Shown: positions 17,289-26,700 of the stretch, one piece after another
Numbering within the stretch: the first letter of the stretch is position 1
Layout: each line of letters starts with the position of its first letter
Assembly (NCBI RefSeq): GCF_015352975.1
Contig: NZ_JACYIZ010000006.1
Span: 152,752-216,751 of the forward strand
From: Aestuariimicrobium ganziense
Lineage (GTDB): Bacteria > Actinomycetota > Actinomycetes > Propionibacteriales > Propionibacteriaceae
Length of the DNA stretch: 64,000 bases
Direction: 5' to 3'
The notes under the pieces: generated by a model
Told to the model about the DNA's origin: nothing
Databases searched by the model: none
What the model saw: the letters and a program-made list of their open reading frames with translations, nothing else
Position numbers and translations under genes: made by a program

Positions 17289-19790
17289 ATGACCACGCGA
17301 GTCACCCTGTCGGACTGGACCCTGTCGGGGTTGGCTCCCACGCCGGTCGACCTCCCCGGATCGGTACCAGCGACCGTGCCGGGCTGCGTCCACACCGACC
17401 TGCAGGACGCCGGGCTGATCCCCGACCCGTACTTCGGCGAGAACGAGAAGCTGTTGACCTGGATCGGGCGCACGCCGTGGCGCTACGCCGCCCCGCTGCC
17501 GGCCACCACCGGCCACGACCGGGTCGACCTGGTCTGCGACGGTCTCGACACCGTCGCCACCGTGCGGGTCAACGACGCCGAGGTCGGCCAGACCCAGAAC
17601 ATGCATCGCCGCTACCGCTTCGACGTCACCGAACAGGCTGCCCGCGGCGGCGTGCTGATCGTCGACTTCGGCTCGCCGATCAGTGAGGCCGACCGCCGCT
17701 CGGTCGAGTTGCACGCCCGCCCCCAGGTCGGCAACAACCACCCCTACAACGCGTTGCGCAAGATGGCCTGCAGCTTCGGCTGGGACTGGGGCATCGAGAC
17801 CGCGTCGTCGGGCATCTGGCGCGACATCCGGCTCGAGGGCTGGTCGGTCGCCCGGCTCGACCAGGTGCTCACCGACGCCACGGTCGCCGAGGTCGACGGC
17901 CTCGACCAGGGCGCGGTCTCTGTGCGGGTGCGCATCGAGCGCGCCCGTGACGTCGACGTCACCGTCCGCGCCGAGATGATGGGCGGACTGGTCCACCAGG
18001 AGGTCGTCGTCGGTGCCGGTCAGACCGAGGCCACCCTGGCGCTGGCGGTCGGGCAGGTCGAGCGCTGGTGGCCGGTCGGCCATGGCGGCCAGACCCTCTA
18101 CCCGATCACGGTGACGCTGTCGGCCGACGGCACCGAACTCGACCGGGTCGAGCGCCGACTGGGGTTCCGCACGGTGACCCTCACGATCACCCCCGACTCG
18201 TCCGGAACCCCCTTCGCGCTGGTGGTCAACGGGCGTCCGATCCTGGTCAAGGGCGTGAACTGGATTCCTGACGACACCTTCCCGCACCGGATCACCCGAG
18301 GCCGCTACCACGAGCGGTTCCAGCAGTGCCTGCAGGCCAACGTCAACCTGATCAGGGTCTGGGGCGGCGGCATCTACGAGGACGACAACTTCTTCGAACT
18401 CGCCGACGAACTCGGGCTGATGACCTGGCAGGACTTCCTGCTGGCCTGCGCGGCCTACGCCGAGGAGGACCCGCTGTACTCCGAGATCGAGGCCGAGGCC
18501 CGCGACAACGTGGCCCGGATCGGTCACCACCCCAGCCTGGTCGTGCTCAACGGCAACAACGAGAACCTGTGGGGCCGGGTCGACTGGGGCTGGGACCAAC
18601 TGCTCGACAACCGCACCTGGGGCTGGAAGTACTACCACGAGACCTTCCCGGCTGCGGTCGCCGACCTGGCGCCGGGCGTCTGCTACACCCCCGGCTCGCC
18701 GTGGTCGCCCTCCGGCGAGGGTCACCAGGAGCGCCCCAACACCCACCCCAACGACGAACTGCACGGCTCGGTGCACCTGTGGGAGACCTGGAACCGGTTG
18801 CCGGCCTCGCACTACCGCGACTACTCGCCACGGTTCGTGGCCGAGTTCGGCTGGCAGGGCCCACCGACGTGGACGACGTTGACCGAGGCGGTGGACGACG
18901 ACCCGATCACCCCGCAGTCGCCGGGCATCTTCGTCCACCAGAAGGCCCCCCAGGGCAATGACAAGCTGACCGCGGGCCTGCTGCCCGAGGCACCCCTGCC
19001 GCAGGACTTCGAACTGTGGCACTGGGCGATGCAGTGGAACCAGGCGCACTCGCTGCGCACCGGCATCGAGTGGTACCGCTCGATCTATCCGCACTGCATG
19101 GGCACGATCATGTGGCAGATCAACGACTGCTGGCCGGTGATCAGTTGGGCGGCCGTCGACGGGATGGGTCGTCCGAAGCCGCTGCTGCACACGCTCAAGC
19201 AGGTGCACGAGCCGCGGCTGCTGACCGTCGTCCCCGAGGCGGGTGGACTGCGGGTGGCGGTGCTCAACGACACCGACGAGCCGCTGACCGGCGACCTGGT
19301 GATCACCCGCCGCTCCTACATGGGCGAGATCCTGGCCTACGAGAGCCATGACGTGATGGTGGCCGCCCGGGGCATCGTCCACGTCTGGGCGAGTGCGGCG
19401 GTGGCCGAGCCCGGTGAGGTGCCCGGTGAAGAACTGGTGCTCGCCGAACTGGGTGGCGCCCGCGGCTGGTGGTTCTTCACCACCGCGCGCGAGTCGGCGC
19501 TCGAGGCAGCCGACTACAAGGTCAAGGTCGACGGCAACAAGGTCAAGGTGAAGGCGCGCAACCTGGTGCGTGACCTGACTCTGCTGGTCGACAAGGCAGA
19601 CCCGAACGCCCGGGTCGACGTGGGCATGATCAACCTGTTGCCCGGTGACCACATCACCTTCCACGTCTCCGGCGCCGAGATCGACGAGGACGGGGCCCAG
19701 CGTGCGCTGGCCAGCCTCAACGACGTGATCGCCGGCACGCGTGCCCCCGCTGCCACAGGTGACGGTGCCGCCGAGGCCGTCGGTGAGTGA
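17289..19790 (+). CDS. beta-mannosidase (GH2)
   Basis: 833-residue family 2 glycoside hydrolase of the beta-mannosidase subgroup, releasing beta-linked mannose from oligosaccharides. The order is sugar-binding domain (1-170), Ig-like domain (170-290), TIM barrel (290-620) and C-terminal beta domains. Seen: the subgroup markers VPGCVHTDL and SFGWDWG, the acid/base Glu425 in LNGNNENLWG and the nucleophile Glu519 in VAEFGWQG. There is no signal peptide, so it acts on imported oligosaccharides. GGAG precedes the ATG by 6 nt. Its stop lies inside the start of a sugar kinase gene (8-nt overlap), suggesting joint hydrolysis and phosphorylation. Confidence 0.93.
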   Translation: MTTRVTLSDWTLSGLAPTPVDLPGSVPATVPGCVHTDLQDAGLIPDPYFGENEKLLTWIGRTPWRYAAPLPATTGHDRVDLVCDGLDTVATVRVNDAEVGQTQNMHRRYRFDVTEQAARGGVLIVDFGSPISEADRRSVELHARPQVGNNHPYNALRKMACSFGWDWGIETASSGIWRDIRLEGWSVARLDQVLTDATVAEVDGLDQGAVSVRVRIERARDVDVTVRAEMMGGLVHQEVVVGAGQTEATLALAVGQVERWWPVGHGGQTLYPITVTLSADGTELDRVERRLGFRTVTLTITPDSSGTPFALVVNGRPILVKGVNWIPDDTFPHRITRGRYHERFQQCLQANVNLIRVWGGGIYEDDNFFELADELGLMTWQDFLLACAAYAEEDPLYSEIEAEARDNVARIGHHPSLVVLNGNNENLWGRVDWGWDQLLDNRTWGWKYYHETFPAAVADLAPGVCYTPGSPWSPSGEGHQERPNTHPNDELHGSVHLWETWNRLPASHYRDYSPRFVAEFGWQGPPTWTTLTEAVDDDPITPQSPGIFVHQKAPQGNDKLTAGLLPEAPLPQDFELWHWAMQWNQAHSLRTGIEWYRSIYPHCMGTIMWQINDCWPVISWAAVDGMGRPKPLLHTLKQVHEPRLLTVVPEAGGLRVAVLNDTDEPLTGDLVITRRSYMGEILAYESHDVMVAARGIVHVWASAAVAEPGEVPGEELVLAELGGARGWWFFTTARESALEAADYKVKVDGNKVKVKARNLVRDLTLLVDKADPNARVDVGMINLLPGDHITFHVSGAEIDEDGAQRALASLNDVIAGTRAPAATGDGAAEAVGE

Positions 19791-20715
19791 GGGCGCTGCC
19801 GGGTCGGTGTTGGCCCTCGACGGGGGCCAGTCGGGCATCCGTACGTTGTTGGTGGACGAGTCGGGAACCGTGGTGGCCGAGAGTGCGCACCCCGGCATCC
19901 TGACCGATCGTCCGGTGTTGCCCCAGTTGGCTGACGTGGTCGCGGTGGCGTTGGCTGATGCCGGGCGATCGGTGGAGTCGTTCGCCGGTGGCATCTCGGG
20001 CCTGGCCGACGATGACACCCCCGAGGCGTTGCTGGCCCTGGTGCGACCGCACGGGGTGCAACGGGTGTTCATGGCCCACGACTCGGTGACCAGCTACGTC
20101 GGCGCGATCGGCGCTGAGCCAGGGGTGGTGACCGCCTCCGGCACCGGGGTGGTGACGCTGGCGGTCGGTGTCGAGAAGGTCTGCCGGGTCGACGGCTGGG
20201 GTTACCTGATCGGTGACGCCGGGTCGGGGTTCTGGATCGGACGTGCCGCGCTCGACGCGGTGATGCGGGCCTTCGACGGACGAGGCCCCGCCACCTCGTT
20301 GACGCCTCTGGCCGAGGCCGAGTTCGGTGACCTGGCCGACGCCTACCTGCAGTTGCAGGCCGACGGGCTCAAGGTCAGCCGGATCGCCCGATGGGCCAAG
20401 GTCGTCTCGGAGCATGCCGGCGCTGGTGACGAGGTCTGCATCGAGATCTCGCGCCGGGCCGGTGAGGAGTTGGCCTGGTCGGCCCTGACCGGGCTGCGCC
20501 TGGTGGGCCAGCACGAAGTGGACGAGCCGCTGGTCTCGCAGGTGGGCAACGTGTTCCTCAACCCGCTGGTGGAGGAGTCGTTTCGCCGGACGGTGCTGGC
20601 GACCCACGCCGGCGCCCGAGTGGTGGCACCCCGAGGCACAGGCCTGGCCGGCGCGTCCCAACTGCCGACGGTCGGGCCCGATTCGGCGCTGTACGGACGC
20701 ATCGCCCGCGCCTGA
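19783..20715 (+). CDS. BadF/BadG/BcrA/BcrD-type ATPase, probable N-acetylhexosamine/sugar kinase
   Basis: 310-residue ASKHA-fold kinase. LALDGGQSGIRT is the phosphate-1 loop, ASGTGVVTLAVG the phosphate-2 region and GDAGSGFWIG a motif typical of N-acetylglucosamine-kinase-like BadF proteins. The GTG at 19783 overlaps the beta-mannosidase frame by 8 nt, so translation is coupled. In context it may phosphorylate a sugar freed by the GH2 enzyme (mannose or GlcNAc from glycans), but the substrate is inference. Confidence 0.85.
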   Translation: MSEGAAGSVLALDGGQSGIRTLLVDESGTVVAESAHPGILTDRPVLPQLADVVAVALADAGRSVESFAGGISGLADDDTPEALLALVRPHGVQRVFMAHDSVTSYVGAIGAEPGVVTASGTGVVTLAVGVEKVCRVDGWGYLIGDAGSGFWIGRAALDAVMRAFDGRGPATSLTPLAEAEFGDLADAYLQLQADGLKVSRIARWAKVVSEHAGAGDEVCIEISRRAGEELAWSALTGLRLVGQHEVDEPLVSQVGNVFLNPLVEESFRRTVLATHAGARVVAPRGTGLAGASQLPTVGPDSALYGRIARA

Positions 20716-20913
20716 ACACTGGCTCGCACCGGCCGATCGAGTGGCGAGCGCTCCAGGTGGCCGAGTGGACGGCCCCTGCCAGCATGTCGAGGCCACCCGC
20801 GCACCTCGACGGGCACCTTCGTGCGGCGACGGTCAGTTGAGTTGTCGACGGGCACTGCATGCCATGCCCGTCGGTGATCACGGTGGCCGTCGGCGACGGA
20901 TGGTGTGCGTCAA

Positions 20914-20961
20914 GGTCTCAAGACGCTCGACCGACGCGAGACGGCGCTCGTCCCCTAGACC
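20914..20961. repeat. divergent relative of the GGTCTC...GACC repeat
   Basis: A 48-nt element with ends GGTCTCAAGACGCTCG and CTCGTCCCCTAGACC sits between two convergent genes. It shares terminal sequence with the repeats at 14.5 and 38.5 kb but differs inside. The surrounding 258-nt gap holds no gene. Confidence 0.4.
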
Positions 20962-20973
20962 AACGTCAGCGGT

Positions 20974-21654
20974 TCAGACGCCGACGCCGGCGAGGAACCT
21001 GTGCACCGAGCTGAAGAACTTGACCCCGTCCAGCGAGGGGCTGGTCAGCTCCTCGACGTTGTGCTCGGGGTGGGGCATCAGGCCGACGACGTTGCCACGC
21101 TCGTTGGTGATGCCGGCGATGTCGTTGATCGATCCGTTGGGGTTGTCGAGGTAGCGGAACACGACCTGGCCGTTGTCCTCGATCCGCTTCAGCGTCTCGG
21201 AGTCGGCCTGGTAGTTGCCCTCCCCGTTCTTGAGGACGATGGTGATCTCGTCACCGACGGCGAAGTCACCGGTCCAGGCGGTGTCACTGGACTCGACCCG
21301 CAGGCGCTGGTCGCGGCAGATGAAGTGTCGCGACTCGTTGCGGATCATCGCCCCGGGCAGCAGGTGCGACTCGCACAGCACCTGGAAGCCATTGCAGATC
21401 CCGAGCACCGGCATCCCGGCATTGGCGGCGTCGATCACCGACGACATCACCGGAGAGAACCGGGCGATCGCCCCGCAGCGTAGGTAGTCGCCGTAGGAGA
21501 ACCCGCCCGGCAGGATGATCGCGTCGACCTCGTCGAGGGAGTCCGAGGCGTGCCACAGCGACACCGCCTCAGCACCCGACAGCCGCACCGCACGCAGGGC
21601 GTCATGGTCGTCCAACGAACCGGGAAAGGTGACCACCCCGATCTTGATCGCCAT
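20974..21654 (-). CDS. purQ: phosphoribosylformylglycinamidine synthase, glutaminase subunit
   Basis: Class I glutamine amidotransferase that feeds ammonia to PurL. 226 residues, normal length. The catalytic triad is visible: Cys87 in GICNGFQ, and His195/Glu197 in [23 protein letters not shown] forms the oxyanion strand. Its ATG shares one base with the purS stop, so the subunits are made in coupled fashion. Convergent with the sugar kinase gene. Confidence 0.97.
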   Translation of the reverse strand: MAIKIGVVTFPGSLDDHDALRAVRLSGAEAVSLWHASDSLDEVDAIILPGGFSYGDYLRCGAIARFSPVMSSVIDAANAGMPVLGICNGFQVLCESHLLPGAMIRNESRHFICRDQRLRVESSDTAWTGDFAVGDEITIVLKNGEGNYQADSETLKRIEDNGQVVFRYLDNPNGSINDIAGITNERGNVVGLMPHPEHNVEELTSPSLDGVKFFSSVHRFLAGVGV

Positions 21655-21899
21655 CAGGCCTCCTCGACGCGCACGTCGAACTGCTCGATCACGGTGTTGG
21701 CCAGCACCGTCTCGGCGGCCTGGCGCACCTCGTCCAGCCGCTCGTCGGTGACCTCGCCGTCGACCTCGATCTCGAAGCGCTTGCCCTGACGCACCGTCAG
21801 CCCTTGGTGCCCGAGCCGCTGCAGCGCACCGGTCACGGCCTTGCCCTGGGGGTCGAGGATCTCGGGCTTGGGCATCACGTCCACCACGATTCGTGCCAT
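21654..21899 (-). CDS. purS: phosphoribosylformylglycinamidine synthase, PurS subunit
   Basis: 81-residue PurS, which bridges PurL and PurQ in the three-subunit FGAM synthase. Seen: [17 protein letters not shown] and the [10 protein letters not shown] strand. ATG at 21899 is chosen because TAGTCT lies 7 nt upstream (leaderless) and PurS normally begins MARxVVxV. The stop overlaps purQ by one base. Confidence 0.96.
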   Translation of the reverse strand: MARIVVDVMPKPEILDPQGKAVTGALQRLGHQGLTVRQGKRFEIEVDGEVTDERLDEVRQAAETVLANTVIEQFDVRVEEA

Positions 21900-21906
21900 G
21901 GGTGCG

Positions 21907-21912
21907 AGACTA
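21907..21912 (-). promoter_or_regulatory. leaderless -10 box (TAGTCT) for purSQ
   Basis: TAGTCT on the minus strand, 7 nt before the purS ATG. Confidence 0.55.
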
Positions 21913-21956
21913 TCGCGCGGGCCCGGCCTCGTCCGCATCCACCAGACTGGATGGAC

Positions 21957-22865
21957 TCAGCGCTCCAGCACCGCGGCGATGATCCGCCGGCAGCGCTCCG
22001 GATCCCAGGTGAGACCGTTGGCCAGACCCCACAGCCAGTAGTCCGCGCCGCGCACCAACGTCCAGCTCCGGGCACGTTCGGGCTCGAAACCGGCGTGCGC
22101 GGCGACCAGCGCCAAGTTCTGCCTGATCTCGGACGAGTCGGTCGGCAGCCGATCCTCCAGGCTCCACAGCAGCTGCGGGCACTGGTGGGCGGGGTCCCCG
22201 ACCATCGGACGCGGATCGACCGCCGTCCACTCGCCACCGTCCATCCTGGGCATCACCTGCTCGTGGTGCAGGTCGGCGTTGACCATCAACCCGGGGTCGT
22301 CCCCTTCGAGCAACCAGTCGCAGGCCCGCCTGATCGCCGCCACCGTCGACTCGTCGATCGGACGAGCGACCGCCTCGTTGCGCTCGTCCAGCTCGCGGCT
22401 CAGGTCGGTGACCAGGTCGCGGGTCAGCGGGTAGCGGTGCCCGGCCACCGGCTCGACCGCCTCGCGCCGCAACAGTGCCGCCGCCTCGGCCAACGCCACC
22501 TCGATCGGCTCGTCGGTCAGGTGCAGGCTCGCGTCGAGGCGTTCCAACAGCAGGGCTCCTCGCACCAGGTCGGCCTCGTGCAGCCGCACCATCCCGCGCC
22601 CATCCCAGTCGTCGAGTGCCTGGGCCTGCTGCGCGAACTCCGGCGTCGCCTGCTGGAACTTCACCACCAGCGCCTCGTCACCGCGGCGCACCGGCACCGC
22701 GATGCCCTCGGCGCCGAACCGGGACGACCCGTCGACCACCAGTCCCCAGTCGGCCAGCACCGCCTCGATGGTTTCCGGCAGGTCCTCGAACCAGGTCCGG
22801 GACGACTCGTCCACGTACTGCCAGCGCACGTGCTCACCGAACCCGTCCGGGATCAGGTCGTTCAC
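21957..22865 (-). CDS. aminoglycoside/hydroxyurea-type phosphotransferase (APH(6)-like)
   Basis: 302-residue kinase of the APH(6)/hydroxyurea-phosphotransferase family (streptomycin 6-kinase group). LVVKF carries the ATP-lysine, VNADLHHEQVM replaces the usual HGDLHxxN catalytic loop with Asn in the first position, and AVDPRPMVGDPAH is the metal-binding region. GTG at 22865 overlaps the purC stop by 4 nt (GTGA), so it is the second gene of the purC transcript. Such genes are widespread in Actinobacteria and most are not proven resistance genes; the substrate is unknown. Confidence 0.8.
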   Translation of the reverse strand: MNDLIPDGFGEHVRWQYVDESSRTWFEDLPETIEAVLADWGLVVDGSSRFGAEGIAVPVRRGDEALVVKFQQATPEFAQQAQALDDWDGRGMVRLHEADLVRGALLLERLDASLHLTDEPIEVALAEAAALLRREAVEPVAGHRYPLTRDLVTDLSRELDERNEAVARPIDESTVAAIRRACDWLLEGDDPGLMVNADLHHEQVMPRMDGGEWTAVDPRPMVGDPAHQCPQLLWSLEDRLPTDSSEIRQNLALVAAHAGFEPERARSWTLVRGADYWLWGLANGLTWDPERCRRIIAAVLER

Positions 22866-23755
22866 GCGAAGTCGGCGCCGACCAGACGCCGGTACGCCTC
22901 GAGGTAGCGGGCCCGGGTGGCGGCCACGACGTGCTCGGGCAGCGCCGGTGGTGGGGTGTTCGAGGCCTTGTCCCAGCCGGATTCGTGCTGCAGCCAGTCG
23001 CGCAGGTCCTGCTTGTCGAAGCTGACGACCTGGCCCGCGTCCCACGCGTCGGCGTCCCAGAATCGGGACGAGTCGGGCGTGAGCACCTCGTCGGCGAGCA
23101 CGATCGTGCCGTCGGCACGTCGTCCGAACTCGAACTTGGTGTCGGCCAGGATGATGCCGCGCTGGCGAGCCAACTGCTCACCGCGGGCATAGACGCTCAG
23201 GGTGAGGTCGCGCAGCCGCTGACCCAGCTCTCGCCCCGCCAGGCCGTGCTGGTCGAGGTGGGCGACCATGGTGTCGAAGTCGACGTTCTCGTCGTGCTCG
23301 CCCATCGGGGCCTTGGTGGCGGGTGTGAAGATCGGTTCGGGCAGCCGTGCCCCGTCGTGCAGTCCGGCTGGCAGTGGCACCCCGCACACGCTCTGGGTCT
23401 GCTGGTACTCGGTCAAGCCCGAGCCGGTGAGGTAGCCGCGGGCGACACATTCCACCGGCAGCATCTCGAGCTTCTCGCAGACCACCGCACGCCCGGCGAC
23501 GGCGGCGGGGACGTCGGTGGAGAGCACGTGGTTGTCGACCAGGTCGGTCAACTGGGCGAACCACCACTGCGACATCTGGGTCAGTACTGCGCCCTTGTCG
23601 GGCACCTCGGGGCTGAGGACGAAGTCGAAGGCGCTGACCTGGTCGGTGGCCACCATCAGCATCCGCTCGACGCCGTCGGCTGCGGGCAGGTCGTACAGTT
23701 CGCGCACCTTGCCGGCGTGGATCAGCGGCAGGCCCAGTTCCGGGTATCGGCTCAC
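22862..23755 (-). CDS. purC: SAICAR synthetase
   Basis: Phosphoribosylaminoimidazole-succinocarboxamide synthase: CAIR + Asp + ATP gives SAICAR. 297 residues, normal for the actinobacterial form. Motifs: HAGKVRELYDL (ATP loop), ATDQVSAFDFVL, VECVARGYLTGSG, ADTKFEFG and DEVLTPDSSRFW. The start GTG at 23755 is fixed by TAGAGT 7 nt upstream. The gene overlaps the phosphotransferase gene by 4 nt. Confidence 0.97.
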   Translation of the reverse strand: MSRYPELGLPLIHAGKVRELYDLPAADGVERMLMVATDQVSAFDFVLSPEVPDKGAVLTQMSQWWFAQLTDLVDNHVLSTDVPAAVAGRAVVCEKLEMLPVECVARGYLTGSGLTEYQQTQSVCGVPLPAGLHDGARLPEPIFTPATKAPMGEHDENVDFDTMVAHLDQHGLAGRELGQRLRDLTLSVYARGEQLARQRGIILADTKFEFGRRADGTIVLADEVLTPDSSRFWDADAWDAGQVVSFDKQDLRDWLQHESGWDKASNTPPPALPEHVVAATRARYLEAYRRLVGADFA

Positions 23756-23762
23756 GGGCCAG

Positions 23763-23768
23763 ACTCTA
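23763..23768 (-). promoter_or_regulatory. leaderless -10 box (TAGAGT) for purC
   Basis: TAGAGT on the minus strand, 7 nt before GTG 23755; it lies in the 35-nt gap behind mrpG. Confidence 0.55.
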
Positions 23769-23790
23769 GTGCCCGGCAACCAGCGAGGGT

Positions 23791-24177
23791 TCAGCCTCCC
23801 GGCACCTGGCCGGTGTCCTCGACGCGCTGCCGGAAGCCCGCCTCCTCGAGGTCCTCGGCGAGTTCGTCGACGGTGGCGTGGTCGTCGTCCCACTGGTCGG
23901 TGCGGTAGGCGGTACGGGCGACCATGTGCGCCGAGGTCGCCGAGGTGACGATCTGCAGCGCGACGAGCAGGGTGCACAGCGCCGCCGCCCACCACGAGCG
24001 CAGCGACAGGGTCACGCCGGCCAGGGCCACCATCAGCCCGAACACCTGCGGCTTGGTCGCAGCGTGCATGCGGGTCAGCACGTCGGGGAAGCGGACGATG
24101 CCCAGCGCTGCCGCGAGGCAGAAGAAGGCACCGATCAGCACCATCGCCGCGCCGATCACGTCCAGCACCGTGCTCAC
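23791..24177 (-). CDS. mrpG: Mrp antiporter subunit G
   Basis: 128-residue membrane subunit of the Mrp/Mnh/Pha cation-proton antiporter. Three hydrophobic helices (about 5-27, 45-62, 64-84) and the family motif FPDVLTRMHAATKPQ between the first two. An acidic, non-conserved tail of about 40 residues follows. GTG at 24177 overlaps mrpF by 4 nt. Last gene of the operon. Confidence 0.93.
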   Translation of the reverse strand: MSTVLDVIGAAMVLIGAFFCLAAALGIVRFPDVLTRMHAATKPQVFGLMVALAGVTLSLRSWWAAALCTLLVALQIVTSATSAHMVARTAYRTDQWDDDHATVDELAEDLEEAGFRQRVEDTGQVPGG

Positions 24178-24545
24178 GAGGCCACCTCGCTGTCGTCGGC
24201 CGACGCCTGTGCGGACGGCTTGACCGGCGACTCGGCGTAGGCGGCCGCGGCCTCGGCCTCACGGAACCGTCGCTCCTGCTCGGTGGCACCGGTGATCAGA
24301 CGGGCCAGGCCGACTGCGCTGGTGAAGCCCAGCAGCGACAACACCAGGCTGATCACCAGCACCATCGGCTGGTGGGTCCAGGCCGCGTACTGGGCGACTC
24401 CCACAGCCACGATGGCCAGGACGACGTCTGAGGCGACACCGCGGTCAAGGCTCGAGGGCCCCTTGGCCAGCCGGTAGAGGGCCAAGCCGGTCGCAACCGC
24501 GAGCATCACCCCGGAGATGACGAGCAGGATCTGGGCGGGCGTCAC
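24174..24545 (-). CDS. mrpF: Mrp antiporter subunit F
   Basis: 123 residues with three helices (about 4-24, 36-53, 60-80). GPSSLDRGVASDVV is the MrpF/MnhF motif (RxxDRVxxxD type). The tail after residue 90 is hydrophilic. GTG at 24545 overlaps the mrpE stop (GTGA). It works in the hetero-oligomeric Na+/H+ antiporter in the plasma membrane. Confidence 0.92.
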   Translation of the reverse strand: MTPAQILLVISGVMLAVATGLALYRLAKGPSSLDRGVASDVVLAIVAVGVAQYAAWTHQPMVLVISLVLSLLGFTSAVGLARLITGATEQERRFREAEAAAAYAESPVKPSAQASADDSEVAS

Positions 24546-25168
24546 ATGTCCTCCTCGGCCAGGGCTGCCCGCTGTTCGCTGGGCGTGACGCGGTCCTCCA
24601 CCGAGGGATGCCTGGACTTCTCGGCCAGGTCGAGGCGCTCCTGCTTCGAGCCCATCGCGTTCACCACGCGGCGCTCGATGCCCAGGGCGTCGGCCACCTC
24701 GGCCTCGAGCCTGGTCGGGTCGGAGCCGTCGAAGACGTGCAGGTAGAGCATCCGGGTGCGTTGGCGGGCGTCGAGGACGATGGTGCCGGGCACGATCGTG
24801 TTCAGCTGGGCGACCATCACCTGGTAGACGTCGGAGTCCGACCTCAGCTGCACCCGGACGATCGCGGTGGGCGGCATCTTGCGTCCGAAGGCGAACAGCG
24901 CCAGCGAGAACGAGGCCACGGCCAGGTCGCGGACCAGGATCACCAGCAGCTTGATCACGCCCCACGGGTTCAGTCGTCCCTTGTAGGGCACCGGCGGCAG
25001 CGGGAAGATCACGGTCACCAGCCAGGCCAGCAGGAAGCCACCAACCACGGTGACCACGGTGACGTTGCCGACCAGCACCAGCCAGACGGCGACCAGCGCG
25101 ACCACCTGCCGCCACTGCACGCGCCAGCGTGAAGGGGGCTTGACCGCGGGTCCGACCTGCGGGGTCAT
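24542..25168 (-). CDS. mrpE: Mrp antiporter subunit E
   Basis: 208 residues. Two N-terminal helices (about 20-62, around VVALVAVWLVLVGNVTVVTV) and a third near WGVIKLLVILVRDLAVAS, then a cytoplasmic domain with the family strands IVPGTIVLD and LYLHVFDG. The C-terminal extension of about 50 charged residues is longer than usual. ATG at 25168 overlaps the mrpD stop by 4 nt. Confidence 0.92.
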   Translation of the reverse strand: MTPQVGPAVKPPSRWRVQWRQVVALVAVWLVLVGNVTVVTVVGGFLLAWLVTVIFPLPPVPYKGRLNPWGVIKLLVILVRDLAVASFSLALFAFGRKMPPTAIVRVQLRSDSDVYQVMVAQLNTIVPGTIVLDARQRTRMLYLHVFDGSDPTRLEAEVADALGIERRVVNAMGSKQERLDLAEKSRHPSVEDRVTPSEQRAALAEEDM

Positions 25169-26700
25169 GGCTCCACCACCGCCAGCACGGCGCGGACGTA
25201 GTCGCCGCCGCGCAGGGTCATGGCGGCCTGGTAGGTGTAGTCGTACAGCGGCCCGGCAGCCACGGTCAGCACCAGGCTGAAGGCGATCAGCGCCAGGGTC
25301 GAGCCGACCATCACGCCGGGCATCGGACGACCCTCGTGCACGTCGTCGTCCTCCTCGAGGGTGTCGGGCATCTGCGAGGCCGTCATCGGCTTGCCCCAGA
25401 AGGCACGGTTCCAGGCCTTGGCCATGGTGTACAGGGTGAGCAGGCTGGTCGACACCGCCGCCACCACGACCGCCCAGGCCAGTGGTGTGCCGACAGCGAT
25501 GCCGGCGTTCAGCAGGCCGAGTTTGCCGATGAACCCCGAGAACGGTGGGATGCCGGACAGGTTCATCGCAGGGACGATGAACAGCGCCCCCAACAAGGGT
25601 GAGATCGTGGCCAGACCGTTGACGCGGTCGCACGAGGTGCTGCCGCCGACGCGTTGCATCAGCCCCGCGACCAGGAACAACGTGGCCTGGATGGTGATGT
25701 GGTGGGCGGTGTAGTAGATCGCGGCCGCCAGCCCGGCGTCGGTGGCCAGACCGATGCCCATCACCATGTAGCCGATGTGGCTGACCAGAGTGAACGACAG
25801 CAGTCGCTTCATCTCCGACTGCGCGACCGCGCCGAGGATTCCGACGATCATGGTCGCCAGACCCACCCACAGCAGCAGGTCGGTGAGTGGGCGGTGCGGG
25901 AACAGCAGGGTCTGGGTGCGCAGGATGGCGTACACACCGACCTTGGTGAGCAGGCCCGCGAACACTGCGGTGACCGGGGCCGGCGCGGTCGGGTAGGAGT
26001 CGGGAAGCCAGGCCGACAGCGGGAACACCGCGGCCTTGATGCCGAACACCAGCAGCAGCATGAACTGGATCATCGCCTGCGTGCCGGGGTCGATCTCGGG
26101 CAGCCGCATCGCCAACTGGGCCAGGTTGACCGTGCCGGTGGCTGCGTACACCGTGGCCAGTGCGGTCAGGAACAGGCTGGCGCTGAGCAGGTTGACCACC
26201 ACGTAGGTCGACCCGGCTCGCATCCGGGGCCTCGTGCCGCTCATCGTCAGCAGCACGTACGAGGCGAACAACAGGATCTCGAAGCCGACGAACATGTTGA
26301 ACAGGTCACCGGCCAGGAAGGCTGCCGAGACGCCGGCACACATGACCAGGAACGTGGGGTGGAAGATCGAGACCGGGGTCTCCTGGCGCAACTCCGCCTC
26401 GTCCTGGCCGGTGGAGTAGACCAGCACCGCCAAGGTGACCAGGCTGGCGACGGTGAGCATGATGCCGGCCAAGCGGTCGGCGACCAGCGAGATGCCGAAA
26501 CCCCGTGGCCAGGCCCCCACCCACAGGGTCTGGACCCCGATGGTGTGGGCCTGGACGGCCAGCGTGGCTGCGGCAGCGACGACGCCCACCAGCACGGCCA
26601 CCGACACGAAGCGCTGCGCCCGGGGACGAGGGCCCAGCATCAGGGTGAGCGCAGCGCCCAGCATCGGCAGCAGCACGGGGATGGTCAGCAGGTTGTTCAC
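25165..26700 (-). CDS. mrpD: Mrp antiporter subunit D
   Basis: 511-residue NuoL/M/N-like subunit with about 14 transmembrane helices. The proton-channel helix VGFEILLFASYVLL has the conserved Glu, and FGIKAAVFPLSAWLPDSY has the conserved Lys of this superfamily. Together with MrpA it carries the ion path. GTG at 26700 overlaps mrpC by 4 nt. Confidence 0.95.
   Translation of the reverse strand: MNNLLTIPVLLPMLGAALTLMLGPRPRAQRFVSVAVLVGVVAAAATLAVQAHTIGVQTLWVGAWPRGFGISLVADRLAGIMLTVASLVTLAVLVYSTGQDEAELRQETPVSIFHPTFLVMCAGVSAAFLAGDLFNMFVGFEILLFASYVLLTMSGTRPRMRAGSTYVVVNLLSASLFLTALATVYAATGTVNLAQLAMRLPEIDPGTQAMIQFMLLLVFGIKAAVFPLSAWLPDSYPTAPAPVTAVFAGLLTKVGVYAILRTQTLLFPHRPLTDLLLWVGLATMIVGILGAVAQSEMKRLLSFTLVSHIGYMVMGIGLATDAGLAAAIYYTAHHITIQATLFLVAGLMQRVGGSTSCDRVNGLATISPLLGALFIVPAMNLSGIPPFSGFIGKLGLLNAGIAVGTPLAWAVVVAAVSTSLLTLYTMAKAWNRAFWGKPMTASQMPDTLEEDDDVHEGRPMPGVMVGSTLALIAFSLVLTVAAGPLYDYTYQAAMTLRGGDYVRAVLAVVEP

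Noticed and set aside
17124..20072. 982-codon open frame on the minus strand
   Set aside because: It is antisense to the beta-mannosidase and kinase genes, whose motifs are unmistakable; long antisense frames are expected in DNA this GC-rich.
21900..21956. Purine riboswitch upstream of pur genes
   Set aside because: The purL, purS, purC and purD starts appear leaderless, and no purine-riboswitch core was seen in any pur upstream region.
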